From Shimia sp049116215 (GTDB lineage Bacteria; Pseudomonadota; Alphaproteobacteria; Rhodobacterales; Rhodobacteraceae), in NCBI RefSeq assembly GCF_049116215.1, contig NZ_JAGDZB010000004.1, forward strand, positions 186,001-250,000: DNA of 64,000 nucleotides, read 5' to 3'. Below, piece by piece: positions 8,401 to 17,550 of the stretch (positions within the stretch are counted from its first letter, which is position 1; every line of letters starts with the position of its first letter). The position numbers and the translations under genes were made by a program. The notes beneath the pieces were generated by a model, which saw only the letters and a program-made list of their open reading frames with translations, made no database searches and was not told the origin of the DNA.

Positions 8401-9944
8401 TGAACGACAGCTTGCTCTCCCTGGTCACGTTTATCCCGACCTTTGCAGCTCTGATCCTTCTGGTCTTTCTGCGCGGTGAGGATGATATGGCTCAGCGCAA
8501 CGCCAAACGCGTTGCTTTGACTGCGACCATCATCACCTTCTTGATGTCCCTCTTTGTGCTCGCGGGCTTTGATCCCGACGACACCGGCTTCCAATTTGTC
8601 GAAGAACGCGACTGGCTGATGGGGCTGAAATACAAACTGGGTGTCGATGGCATTTCGATCCTGTTTGTCATGCTTACCACCTTCATGATGCCATTGGTGA
8701 TCTGGGCCTCTTGGGATGTGAAATCTCGCGTGAAGGAATACATGATTGCCTTCCTGCTGCTGGAAACGCTGATGCTTGGCGTGTTCATGGCGCTGGATCT
8801 GGTGCTGTTCTATCTGTTCTTCGAAGCAGGGCTGATCCCAATGTTCCTGATCATCGGGATTTGGGGTGGCGCTAACCGCATCTACGCATCGTTTAAGTTC
8901 TTCCTCTACACCTTCCTTGGTTCCGTGCTGATGCTGGTGGCGATGGTCGCGATGTTTGTGAACGCGGGCACCACCGACATTCCAACATTGATGGCACATG
9001 AGTTTGCCTCTGAAACCATGAGTGTCATGGGCATCACTATAATCGGTGGCATGCAGACCATCTTGTTCCTGGCCTTCTTCGCGTCCTTCGCCGTGAAGAT
9101 GCCAATGTGGCCGGTGCACACCTGGTTGCCGGATGCCCACGTTCAGGCACCAACAGCTGGTTCCGTTGTGCTTGCGGCCATCCTATTGAAGATGGGTGGC
9201 TATGGCTTCCTGCGTTTCTCTCTGCCGATGTTCCCAATTGGCGCAGAGGTCATGACCCCTCTGGTGATGTGGATGTCGGCAATTGCGATTGTCTACACAT
9301 CGCTGGTCGCCTTTGTGCAAGAAGACATGAAGAAGCTGATTGCCTATTCTTCGGTGGCTCACATGGGCTACGTGACCATGGGCATCTTTGCCGCCAACCA
9401 ACAAGGCATTGATGGCGCGATCTTCCAGATGATCAGCCACGGCTTCATCTCCGGCGCGCTCTTCCTTTGTGTGGGCGTAATCTATGACCGCATGCACACC
9501 CGTGAAATCGACGCTTACGGTGGTCTTGTGAACCGTATGCCAGCCTATGCGCTGATCTTCATGTTCTTCACCATGGCCAACGTCGGCCTGCCAGGCACCT
9601 CCGGCTTTGTCGGCGAATTCCTGACCCTGATGGGTGTGTTCCAGGTCAACACTTGGGTGGCACTGATCGCCACATCCGGTGTGATCCTTTCTGCAGCCTA
9701 TGCGTTGTGGCTCTACCGCCGCGTTGTGATGGGCGATCTGATCAAGGAAAGCCTGAAGACCATCAACGACATGACCCGCCGCGAAAAGATGATCTTTGCG
9801 CCTTTGGTTGCCATGACACTGATTCTGGGTGTCTACCCATCACTGGTCACCGACATCATTGGGCCCTCTGTCGAGAACCTGATTTCCAACTATGACACCG
9901 CACTGGCCAATGGCGCTTCCGCCAGCCAGACGGCATCGCACTAA
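8400..9944 (+). CDS. nuoM: NADH-quinone oxidoreductase subunit M
   Basis: NuoM (514 residues) is the second antiporter-like, proton-pumping membrane subunit. The conserved EAGLIPMFLIIGIWGG segment, the FAVKMPMWPVHTWLPDAHV motif with its key lysine, and the HMGYVTMGIFA region are all present, with about 14 hydrophobic segments. Its ATG overlaps the nuoL stop. A 14-bp gap with AAGGAG precedes nuoN. Confidence 0.98.
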   Translation: MNDSLLSLVTFIPTFAALILLVFLRGEDDMAQRNAKRVALTATIITFLMSLFVLAGFDPDDTGFQFVEERDWLMGLKYKLGVDGISILFVMLTTFMMPLVIWASWDVKSRVKEYMIAFLLLETLMLGVFMALDLVLFYLFFEAGLIPMFLIIGIWGGANRIYASFKFFLYTFLGSVLMLVAMVAMFVNAGTTDIPTLMAHEFASETMSVMGITIIGGMQTILFLAFFASFAVKMPMWPVHTWLPDAHVQAPTAGSVVLAAILLKMGGYGFLRFSLPMFPIGAEVMTPLVMWMSAIAIVYTSLVAFVQEDMKKLIAYSSVAHMGYVTMGIFAANQQGIDGAIFQMISHGFISGALFLCVGVIYDRMHTREIDAYGGLVNRMPAYALIFMFFTMANVGLPGTSGFVGEFLTLMGVFQVNTWVALIATSGVILSAAYALWLYRRVVMGDLIKESLKTINDMTRREKMIFAPLVAMTLILGVYPSLVTDIIGPSVENLISNYDTALANGASASQTASH

Positions 9945-9958
9945 GGAGCGCTTGAGAT

Positions 9959-11401
9959 ATGATCCAGGCTGACCTGAATATCATCTTGCCGGAAATTCTG
10001 CTGGCGATTTACGCCATGCTGGCGCTGCTTGCAGTGGTCTACACCGGCAAAGACAAAATGGCGCCGATGCTGACATGGCTCACCGCCGGTGTGTTTGCAT
10101 TGCTGGCTGTGTGGATTGGCGTGTCCGGTTCCGGCGACAATGTCGCGTTTAGCGGCATGTTCCATGACGACGCGTTCTCCCGCTTTGCCAAAGTGGCGAT
10201 GTTGCTGGCAGGTGCTGCAGTGCTCGTGATGGGCGCGGACTACATGCAGCGCCGCAATATGTTGCGATTTGAGTATCCAATCCTCGTGGCACTGGCCATG
10301 GTGGGTATGATGACCATGGTATCCGCAGGCGATCTGATGACGCTCTACATGGGGCTCGAGCTACAATCCTTGGCGCTCTACGTGGTGGCTACGCTGCGCC
10401 GCGATGGTGTGAAATCCACAGAAGCAGGCATGAAATACTTCCTGCTTGGTGCTTTGTCCTCCGGTCTGCTGCTCTACGGCTCCTCGCTGGTCTACGGCTT
10501 TGCGGGCACCACCACATTTGCAGGCATCATCGAAGCGGTTGGCCACGGCCACACTCCGTTGGGTCTTCTGTTTGGTCTGACCTTCGTGATCTCCGGCCTC
10601 GCGTTCAAAGTGTCCGCAGTGCCATTCCACATGTGGACACCGGACGTCTATGAAGGAGCGCCAACCCCGATCACTGCGTTTTTTGCTACAGCCCCTAAAC
10701 TGGCGGCCATGGGCCTCTTTGCCCGCGTGCTGTTTGACGCCTTTGGTGGTGTGGTTGGTGACTGGCAACAGATCATTGCGCTGCTGTCTGTTTTGTCGAT
10801 GTTCCTCGGTGCCGTGGCCGCGATTGGCCAAACCAACATCAAACGGCTGATGGCGTACTCGTCTATCGCCCATATGGGCTACGCTCTGATGGGCCTTGCA
10901 GCTGGCACGGCACTGGGTGTCGAAGCAATGTTGGTCTACATGACGATCTATGTGACCATGAACGTGGGCACCTTTGCCTTCATCCTGTCGATGGAAAAAG
11001 ACGGCCAGCCGGTCACCGATATCGCCTCGCTGAACATGTACAGCAAGCAGTCATCCGGTCGGGCGCTGGCGCTGTTGTTCCTGCTGTTCTCGCTGGCAGG
11101 TGTGCCGCCGTTCCTTGGCTTCTTTGGCAAACTTTACGTGCTGCGCGCCGCCTATGAAGGTGGGCTGGCATGGCTGGCAATTGCCGGTGTCGTGGCTTCT
11201 GTCATTGGCGCGTTCTACTACCTGCGCATCGTGTTCTACATGTACTTTGGCGAAGAGGGAGACGCTCTGGACGCGCCGCGCTCCATGGTTCAGCAAGTGT
11301 TGCTGATGGCCAGTGCCGCGATCATGCTGCTTGGCATCGTCAACTTCTTTGGTGTGGATGCAGCTGCTCAGGCTGCCGCAGCCGCTCTGATGCCACATTG
11401 A
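9959..11401 (+). CDS. nuoN: NADH-quinone oxidoreductase subunit N
   Basis: NuoN (480 residues) is the third antiporter-like membrane subunit of complex I and the last gene of the operon. Typical motifs are YMGLELQSLALYVVA, the GLAFKVSAVPFHMWTPDVYE lysine segment, and FLLFSLAGVPPFLGFFGKLY. The gene is followed within 26 bp by a strong intrinsic terminator, so the nuo transcript probably ends here. Confidence 0.98.
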   Translation: MIQADLNIILPEILLAIYAMLALLAVVYTGKDKMAPMLTWLTAGVFALLAVWIGVSGSGDNVAFSGMFHDDAFSRFAKVAMLLAGAAVLVMGADYMQRRNMLRFEYPILVALAMVGMMTMVSAGDLMTLYMGLELQSLALYVVATLRRDGVKSTEAGMKYFLLGALSSGLLLYGSSLVYGFAGTTTFAGIIEAVGHGHTPLGLLFGLTFVISGLAFKVSAVPFHMWTPDVYEGAPTPITAFFATAPKLAAMGLFARVLFDAFGGVVGDWQQIIALLSVLSMFLGAVAAIGQTNIKRLMAYSSIAHMGYALMGLAAGTALGVEAMLVYMTIYVTMNVGTFAFILSMEKDGQPVTDIASLNMYSKQSSGRALALLFLLFSLAGVPPFLGFFGKLYVLRAAYEGGLAWLAIAGVVASVIGAFYYLRIVFYMYFGEEGDALDAPRSMVQQVLLMASAAIMLLGIVNFFGVDAAAQAAAAALMPH

Positions 11402-11426
11402 TCGCAGAAATATGCAATTGAACGTG

Positions 11427-11457
11427 ACGCGCCCCACCGGGGCGCGTTGCTGTTTTT
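11427..11457 (+). terminator. intrinsic terminator of the nuo operon
   Basis: ACGCGCCCC (11427-11435) pairs perfectly with GGGGCGCGT (11439-11447) around an ACC loop. The stem is followed by TGCTGTTTTT. It lies 26 bp after the nuoN stop and just before birA. Confidence 0.85.
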
Positions 11458-11483
11458 GACAACTGTTGAAAGACACCGCGGAC

Positions 11484-12236
11484 ATGAACACTTGGCCTGA
11501 AGGATACGGTCGCCGCGTGCTGGCCGAAGTGGACAGCACCAATGCCGAGGCAGCGCGCATCGCGCCAGATTTGCCTGGGCCGGAGTGGATATTGGGCCTG
11601 CGTCAAACCCAAGGTCGTGGCCGTCGCGGCAGAGCGTGGGTTGATCCAATTGGCAATTTCGCCGGCACATTGGTGATGCGTCCCGCCGAAACACCAGACC
11701 AAGTGGCGCTGCGTTCTTTTGTGGCCTCTCTCGCGCTCTATGACGCCTTTGTCGCGGTCACTGGCCGTCCTGATGGCCTGGCGCTGAAATGGCCCAATGA
11801 CGTGCTTCTGAACGGCGGTAAGGTCGCAGGCATCCTTTTGGAAAGCACGGGCATGGTTGGCGGTGCTGTAAGCCATATTGCCATCGGCATCGGCGTAAAT
11901 CTGGCCCATGCGCCTGACACGGGCGCTGTAGAAAGCCAGGCCACACGTCCGGTTTCTCTGTTGAGTGAAACCGGTGCGTCGGTGTCGCCGGAAGAGTTCC
12001 TTGATGCGCTTGCCCCGGTCTATGCCCGATGGGAAACCCAGTTTGTCACCTATGGTTTCGAACCCATCCGCACCGCCTGGCTTGCCCGCGCGGCACGTAT
12101 TGGAGAGGTCATCACCGCACGTACCACCCGTGACGAAACGACCGGAACCTTTGAAACGGTGGACAGCGCGGGCAATCTCGTGTTGAAGACCGCAAAAGAC
12201 CGCGTGGCCATTCCCGCGGCAGATATCTTTTTCTGA
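11484..12236 (+). CDS. birA: biotin--[acetyl-CoA-carboxylase] ligase
   Basis: BirA activates biotin with ATP and attaches it to the biotin carboxyl carrier protein. The biotinyl-AMP-binding motif GRGRRGRAW is at residues 44-52, followed by the catalytic KWPNDVLLNGGKVAGILLE segment. The protein is about 250 residues and lacks the N-terminal helix-turn-helix of E. coli BirA, so it is a ligase only. I chose ATG 11484 (MNTWPEGYG) over the in-frame TTG at 11466 because a GAAAG lies upstream of it and the TTG has no SD. It follows the nuo terminator and precedes coaX by 24 bp. Confidence 0.93.
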   Translation: MNTWPEGYGRRVLAEVDSTNAEAARIAPDLPGPEWILGLRQTQGRGRRGRAWVDPIGNFAGTLVMRPAETPDQVALRSFVASLALYDAFVAVTGRPDGLALKWPNDVLLNGGKVAGILLESTGMVGGAVSHIAIGIGVNLAHAPDTGAVESQATRPVSLLSETGASVSPEEFLDALAPVYARWETQFVTYGFEPIRTAWLARAARIGEVITARTTRDETTGTFETVDSAGNLVLKTAKDRVAIPAADIFF

Positions 12237-12260
12237 TCCGCGTGAAAGGGGATCTTACCC

Positions 12261-13037
12261 ATGCTTCTCGCCATTGACTGCGGCAATACCAACACCGTGT
12301 TCTCCATTTGGGACGGGGAAAAGTTTCTCTGCACCCTGCGCACATCTACCCACCACGCGCGGACGGCGGATGCCTATTTCACGTGGTACTCTACGCTGAT
12401 CAATCACTACGGCATCGACGCGGATATCACCGACGTGATCATTTCCTCCACCGTGCCGCGCGTGGTCTTTAACCTGCGCGTTTTTGCGGACAGATTTTTC
12501 AATTGCCGCCCGCTGGTGGTGGGTAAACCGGACTGCAAATTGCCCGTAGCACCGCGCGTGGATCAAGGCACCCAGCCCGGTCCAGACCGCTTGGCCAATG
12601 CTGTGGCGGCCTATGAACGTCACGGCGGCAATGTGGTGGTTGTCGATTTTGGCACCGCAACCAACTTTGACGTGGTGGCCGAGGACGGCGCATATGTAGG
12701 CGGCGTGATTGCCCCTGGCGTGAACCTGTCACTGGAAGCGCTGCACTCCGGGGCGGCTGCCTTGCCGCATGTGGACATCAGCCAACCTGAAAAAGTGATC
12801 GGAACGAACACGGTCGGTTGTATCCAGTCCGGGGTGTTCTGGGGTTACACCGGACTGATTGAAGGCATCATTGCCCGCATTAAAGCGGAATACGGCGCCC
12901 CTATGAAAGTGGTGGGCACAGGCGGTCTTGCGCCGCTGTTTGAACAAGGCGACAGCCTGTTTGACACCATCGAAGACGATTTGACGATGCACGGCCTGAC
13001 CGTGATCCATACACACAACAAGGAGCAGGGCGCATGA
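12261..13037 (+). CDS. coaX: type III pantothenate kinase
   Basis: CoaX phosphorylates pantothenate in the first committed step of coenzyme A synthesis. Family marks are the N-terminal ATP-binding DCGNTNTVFSIWDG (from residue 6), PDRLANAVAA, DFGTATNFDVV and GGVIAPGVNLSLEALH. At 258 residues the length is typical. It overlaps rnj by 4 bp (ATGA), so these genes are translationally coupled, as often seen for birA-coaX-rnj in alphaproteobacteria. Confidence 0.96.
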   Translation: MLLAIDCGNTNTVFSIWDGEKFLCTLRTSTHHARTADAYFTWYSTLINHYGIDADITDVIISSTVPRVVFNLRVFADRFFNCRPLVVGKPDCKLPVAPRVDQGTQPGPDRLANAVAAYERHGGNVVVVDFGTATNFDVVAEDGAYVGGVIAPGVNLSLEALHSGAAALPHVDISQPEKVIGTNTVGCIQSGVFWGYTGLIEGIIARIKAEYGAPMKVVGTGGLAPLFEQGDSLFDTIEDDLTMHGLTVIHTHNKEQGA

Positions 13038-14698
13038 GCGACCGCTTGATCTATTTGCCGCTTGGCGGCTCCGGCGAAATTGGCATGAACGCCTATGTTT
13101 ATGGCTACGGGCCCGCCGACAACGAACGGCTTATCCTGGTCGACATTGGCGTGGCGTTTTCTGACATGGAAACCAGCCCCGGCGTCGATCTGATTTTTGC
13201 CGACATCAAATGGCTGGAAGAGAACAAACACCGGCTTGAGGCGGTGTTTATCACCCACGGCCACGAAGACCACATCGGCGCTATTGGCCATTATTGGGAC
13301 CGTCTTGAGGTTCCGGTATACGCCCGCGCCTTCACCGCCAATTTGGCCCGTCACAAGATGGCGGACCGCGGTCAGCCGGAAGAGATGATCCGCACTGTGT
13401 CCGCATGGCCGGAAACCACTGATGCAGGGCCCTTCAAAGTGGGTTTCCTGCCTATCAGCCACTCCATTCCAGAAAGCGCTGCTTTGGTGATCGACACACC
13501 TGCGGGTCGCGTGATCCATTCCGGCGACTTCAAGCTGGACGAAACCCCTCTGGTGGGGGAACCGTTTGATCCGGAACTCTGGGCCGAGGTGTCCAAAGAC
13601 GGTGTCAAAGCGCTGATCTGTGACTCCACCAACGTCTTCTCTCCCCATGCAGGCCGCTCCGAGGCCTCTGTTGGTCCGGAGATTGAAAAACTGGTCTCGG
13701 AAGCATCCAACATGGTTGTCGCGACGACCTTTGCGTCTAACGTCGCCCGTGTAAAAACCCTGGCCCAAGCTGGCGAACGGGCAGGGCGCTCCATCTGTTT
13801 GATGGGCCGCGCCATGCGCCGCATGATCGAAGCCGCGATGCAGACAGGCGTGTTGTCAGACTTCCCCAAAGTGGTCAGCCCGGAAGACGCCGCGTCCATT
13901 CCGCGTGAAAACCTCATGCTACTGGTCACCGGCTCTCAAGGGGAACGCCGTGCCGCCAGTGCCCAACTGGCACGCGGCAAGTACAATGGCATCACGCTGA
14001 AAGAGGGCGACCTCTTCCTGTTCAGTTCAAAAACCATTCCGGGCAACGAAAAAGGTGTGTTCCGCATCATCAACCAATTCTCCGAAATGGGGGTGGATGT
14101 GGTGGATGACAGCTCCGGGAAATACCACGTCTCCGGCCACGCCAACCGTCCGGACTTGTTGCGTCTGCATGACATCGTGAACCCAACCATGGTGATCCCC
14201 AACCACGGCGAGCACCGTCACCTGCGCGAACATGCCAAGCTGGCCAATGACAACGGTCGGGCGTCCATCGTGGCCGTAAACGGCACCATGCTGGATCTCT
14301 CCGGCGAGCAGCCGTCGATTGCGGGCTATGTGGAAACCGGGCGCACCTATCTGGATGGCAACACCCAGATCGGGGCGATGGATGGCATCATCCGGGACCG
14401 TATCCGCATGGCGCTGAATGGCCATGTGATCGTCACCGTTCTGCTCGATGAAGACGACGAGCCACTGGGCGATGCCTGGTGTGAGCTGATGGGCTTGCCA
14501 GAACTGGGCCGGTCCCAAGCGCCGCTGGTGGATGTTCTCGAAGAAGACGTCACGCAGTTCCTTGGACGTGCCAAAGAGAAAACGCTGCGTGATGACGACA
14601 AGATCGAAGGCGATATCCGCCGTATCGTGCGCAATTCTGCCCGTGACGAGATTGGCAAAAAGCCTGAGGTCACGGTGATTGTCAGCCGCTTGAGTTAA
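13034..14698 (+). CDS. rnj: ribonuclease J
   Basis: RNase J (554 residues) is a metallo-beta-lactamase/beta-CASP ribonuclease with endo- and 5'-3' exonuclease activity in RNA decay and maturation. The zinc motif HGHEDH is at residues 75-80. Further metal or catalytic marks are ISHSIPES, HSGDFKLDETP, the beta-CASP region VTGSQGERRAA and VSGHANRPDLL, then PNHGEHRHLREHA. The gene overlaps coaX. Its TAA stop sits in the loop of a perfect 10-bp inverted repeat. Confidence 0.96.
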   Translation: MSDRLIYLPLGGSGEIGMNAYVYGYGPADNERLILVDIGVAFSDMETSPGVDLIFADIKWLEENKHRLEAVFITHGHEDHIGAIGHYWDRLEVPVYARAFTANLARHKMADRGQPEEMIRTVSAWPETTDAGPFKVGFLPISHSIPESAALVIDTPAGRVIHSGDFKLDETPLVGEPFDPELWAEVSKDGVKALICDSTNVFSPHAGRSEASVGPEIEKLVSEASNMVVATTFASNVARVKTLAQAGERAGRSICLMGRAMRRMIEAAMQTGVLSDFPKVVSPEDAASIPRENLMLLVTGSQGERRAASAQLARGKYNGITLKEGDLFLFSSKTIPGNEKGVFRIINQFSEMGVDVVDDSSGKYHVSGHANRPDLLRLHDIVNPTMVIPNHGEHRHLREHAKLANDNGRASIVAVNGTMLDLSGEQPSIAGYVETGRTYLDGNTQIGAMDGIIRDRIRMALNGHVIVTVLLDEDDEPLGDAWCELMGLPELGRSQAPLVDVLEEDVTQFLGRAKEKTLRDDDKIEGDIRRIVRNSARDEIGKKPEVTVIVSRLS

Positions 14699-14709
14699 GC
14701 TCAAGCGGC
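14685..14709 (+). repeat. inverted repeat enclosing the rnj stop codon
   Basis: GCCGCTTGAG (14685-14694) and CTCAAGCGGC (14700-14709) are perfect complements with a TTAAG loop that contains the TAA stop. There is no T-run downstream. It may protect the mRNA 3' end or act in convergent termination with the minus-strand genes that follow. Confidence 0.6.
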
Positions 14710-14752
14710 AGCATCGCCTCTTAGAATTGATAGAAAGCTACGGTCCGCGGGT

Positions 14753-14980
14753 TTAAGGCGCGCGGACCAAAAGCTGTACAAGCTTGCGTGTCAGTGGTGC
14801 GAGCACGAGCACAAGCGGAAACGCCACCATCCAGCTTGTGACCCAGGCGCCAAGCCATGTGGCCACAAAGTTCTGGGCAAACCCACTCACATGCCAAGTT
14901 GAGATAAAGGTGACCACATTGGTCATCATCCCGGACAGGATCAGGCCAAAAAGGATGGGGGCAAATCGCGCCGGGATCAT
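14753..14980 (-). CDS. DUF2798-like small membrane protein
   Basis: This 75-residue protein has two hydrophobic helices (FAPILFGLILSGMMTNVVTF and AWVTSWMVAFPLVLVLAPLT), with the second ending in a basic tail. The pattern fits the DUF2798 family of small inner-membrane proteins. It overlaps the end of the DEAD-box helicase gene by 4 bp, so it is the second gene of a two-gene unit. Function is unknown. Confidence 0.8.
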   Translation of the reverse strand: MIPARFAPILFGLILSGMMTNVVTFISTWHVSGFAQNFVATWLGAWVTSWMVAFPLVLVLAPLTRKLVQLLVRAP

Positions 14981-16428
14981 TGGGTTCCTTGTTCGCGGCG
15001 CTCGTCAAAACTCATCGCGATAAAGCTGGGCATGTGATCACCCATGCCGACAACTTTGTTGCCGTCATCCCGCCGGTCGTTGCGACCACGACTCCGTCCA
15101 CGACGGTTGTTGTCGTCCCGACCGCTGCGATTGTTGTCTTCCCGGTCACGTCCACGGCTGTCATCGCGCTTGCGCTTGTCGTCTTTTGCCGGTGCCTCAA
15201 CGGTTTCAACCGCCTCTGGATTTGCTTCCACCTTCGGCGTGGCATCTTCTTTGGCTTTGCGAGGTTTGCGCGGCTCAATTTTCACTGGGTTTTCAATGCG
15301 CGGGATCTCTTTCTGGATTAGCGCCTCAACCGCGTCATATTGCTTCTCATCACGTGGGCTGCAAATGGTGATAGCTTTGCCTTCACGGCCCGCGCGCCCT
15401 GTGCGGCCAATGCGGTGCACATAGTCTTCGGCATGACCGGGAACATCAAAGTTGAACACGTGGCTCACGCTTGGCACGTCCAAACCACGGGCAGCCACAT
15501 CAGACGCCACCAGAATGCGCAACTCGCCATTGCGGAAGCTTTCCAGCGTGCGTGTCCGTTGTGACTGATCCAGGTCGCCATGAATAGGCGCAGCGTCATA
15601 GCCGTATTTCTTCAATGACTTGGCACAGATATCCACGTCGGTTTTACGGTTACAGAAGATGATCGCGTTGGTGCATTTGTCAGCTTCCGCGTCAATCAAT
15701 GCCCGCAAAACTTTCCGCTTCTCGCTGCCTTCGCGGTCCCGACGGGATGCTTTGAACATCACAACGCCTTGCTCAATGGTTTCGCTGGCGGTTGCCTGGC
15801 GCGCCACTTCGACACGCTCCGGGTTGGACAGGAAGGTGTTGGTGATGCGCTCGATTTCCGGGGCCATGGTGGCAGAGAAAAACAGCGTTTGCCGTGTGAA
15901 AGGCGTCAGGCCAAAAATGCGTTCGATATCGGGAATAAAGCCCATATCCAGCATCCGGTCCGCTTCGTCGACAACCATGACTTTCACGTCAGACAAGATC
16001 AGCTTTCCGCGCTCAAAATGGTCCAGCAACCGGCCAGGTGTGGCAATCAGAACGTCGACGCCTTTGTCGATGATGGTCTCTTGCTCCTTGAAGCTCACCC
16101 CGCCAATCAGCAGCGCTTTGGTCAGCTTCAAGTGTTTGGAATAGGTGTCAAAGTTCTCAGCTACCTGAGCCGCCAACTCGCGGGTTGGGCACAGCACCAA
16201 GCTGCGTGGCATCCGTGCGCGGGCGCGTCCACGGGCAAGCAGAGACAGCATTGGCAGCGTGAAGCTGGCCGTCTTACCGGTGCCGGTTTGAGCAATGCCA
16301 AGCACATCGCGACCGTCCAATGCAGAAGGAATCGCCCCTGCCTGAATTGGGGTTGGGGTTTCATAGCCCGCTTCGGTAATCGCTTTGAGTACCTTCGGGT
16401 TGAGGTTCAGGTCAGAAAATTTTGTCAT
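14977..16428 (-). CDS. DEAD-box RNA helicase, RhlE-like
   Basis: This ATP-dependent RNA helicase (483 residues) has the Q motif (TPTPIQAGAIP), Walker A AQTGTGKT at 46-53, PTRELA, TPGR, DEAD at 154-157, SAT at 185-187, and the C-terminal helicase motifs including DVAARGLDVPSV and HRIGRTGRAGR. The tail after about residue 380 is low-complexity and Arg/Asp/Asn-rich, as in RhlE-type proteins, and likely binds RNA. The paralog (RhlE, SrmB or CsdA type) cannot be fixed by eye. It likely acts in ribosome assembly or mRNA decay. Confidence 0.95.
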   Translation of the reverse strand: MTKFSDLNLNPKVLKAITEAGYETPTPIQAGAIPSALDGRDVLGIAQTGTGKTASFTLPMLSLLARGRARARMPRSLVLCPTRELAAQVAENFDTYSKHLKLTKALLIGGVSFKEQETIIDKGVDVLIATPGRLLDHFERGKLILSDVKVMVVDEADRMLDMGFIPDIERIFGLTPFTRQTLFFSATMAPEIERITNTFLSNPERVEVARQATASETIEQGVVMFKASRRDREGSEKRKVLRALIDAEADKCTNAIIFCNRKTDVDICAKSLKKYGYDAAPIHGDLDQSQRTRTLESFRNGELRILVASDVAARGLDVPSVSHVFNFDVPGHAEDYVHRIGRTGRAGREGKAITICSPRDEKQYDAVEALIQKEIPRIENPVKIEPRKPRKAKEDATPKVEANPEAVETVEAPAKDDKRKRDDSRGRDREDNNRSGRDDNNRRGRSRGRNDRRDDGNKVVGMGDHMPSFIAMSFDERREQGTQ

Positions 16429-16596
16429 TTGTATCCGTGGTTTACGGACACTTTTTGGCCCGTAGCGGCGCTTTGGATCGGGTCCGTCTGACCCCGCGTC
16501 TATGGCGTTTTTGATCCACGGGGCCTTCTATCGCACCTGTGGCTTCAGGTCAATGTAACCGAATATGTACCAAAGACTTGGCGCAATGCGGAAACA

Positions 16597-17550
16597 TTAG
16601 ACCTCAAACCGTGGGAAGTGTTTCTGTCTTTTGGCGTCCAGGTCCAAGTCATGGCTGCGCAGAAGGCCCCGCGCATCGAGCTTCGCTTGTAGCTCCGGCG
16701 TCGCCACACACACTTCCTGATAAAACTGCCGCAACCCGTCCGGTTCCTCCGCCAAATGCGCAAACAATCTGTGGAGATTTAGGCCGCCTTGGTCTTCTGG
16801 CACGGCCGAGCCCAACTCATCGCGATAAGAGCCTTTCTTGTGGCGATAGGCAAAACTCTCCATCCAATGATCCCAGCTGGTCGTGTGCAAATGCAGCAGG
16901 GCAACGTCCGTCAGTTCAATCTGACCAGGGTTATGGCGGCCGTTCTGCACCACATTGTGGATCTTGATCGCCATGTCTTTCTGCCCAGTACGTAGAAACA
17001 TCTTCCCAGCGACATGGCTGACAAAGCCGTTTTTCAGGTAAGGCGCAAAGTTCGGATACACCTCCGCAACGATCTGATCGCGCGTGGACTTGTCGGAAAT
17101 GAAGCTTTTGAAATGCACAACGTCGCTTGTTCCAACGGATGCCATCGCCTCGGCGGGTCGGACCCGCGCAACCAAGCAGTCTTGCGGAAGCGCGGCCAGC
17201 TGGTCTGTGATGGGACGATCCGGCCACAAAAACTCATCAACATCGATATGCAGCAGCCAATCAACTTTCTTGGCGCGACTGTAGGCGTGTCGCACATTGA
17301 AGGATTGGCGGGGCTGGTGCATCGGCGGCTTTTTCCCGCGCGTCTTCGTCCAATAGTTGTCGCCGGTGCGCACCACGGTCAGCTGCGGATGCGGCTTGAG
17401 ATGCTCTTTGGCCTCCGGATTGGCCGCGTCCAAATAGATCCACACATGTGTTGCACCCAGATCGAGGTGGTGGGCGACAAAATTCAAAATATCAGCGGCG
17501 GGCGCCTTGATGGTTGCTACCACACCCCAGGTCGGTGCCTCGGTGCTCAT
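16597..17550 (-). CDS. glycosyltransferase family 2-like protein
   Basis: This 317-residue protein begins with a GT-A-like strand (WGVVATIKAPAADILNFVAHHL) and has the acidic motif HIDVDEFLW (DVDEF at 103-107), which would bind the metal-nucleotide-sugar. This arrangement is typical of the DUF23/GT92-like branch of family 2 transferases in marine alphaproteobacteria. It overlaps the upstream hypothetical gene by 4 bp (ATGA), so the pair is co-translated. The acceptor is unknown; surface polysaccharide is plausible. Confidence 0.8.
   Translation of the reverse strand: MSTEAPTWGVVATIKAPAADILNFVAHHLDLGATHVWIYLDAANPEAKEHLKPHPQLTVVRTGDNYWTKTRGKKPPMHQPRQSFNVRHAYSRAKKVDWLLHIDVDEFLWPDRPITDQLAALPQDCLVARVRPAEAMASVGTSDVVHFKSFISDKSTRDQIVAEVYPNFAPYLKNGFVSHVAGKMFLRTGQKDMAIKIHNVVQNGRHNPGQIELTDVALLHLHTTSWDHWMESFAYRHKKGSYRDELGSAVPEDQGGLNLHRLFAHLAEEPDGLRQFYQEVCVATPELQAKLDARGLLRSHDLDLDAKRQKHFPRFEV

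Noticed and set aside
11466..11483. TTG start for birA
   Set aside because: There is no SD in front of it and it lies just behind the nuo terminator; the ATG at 11484 is better placed.
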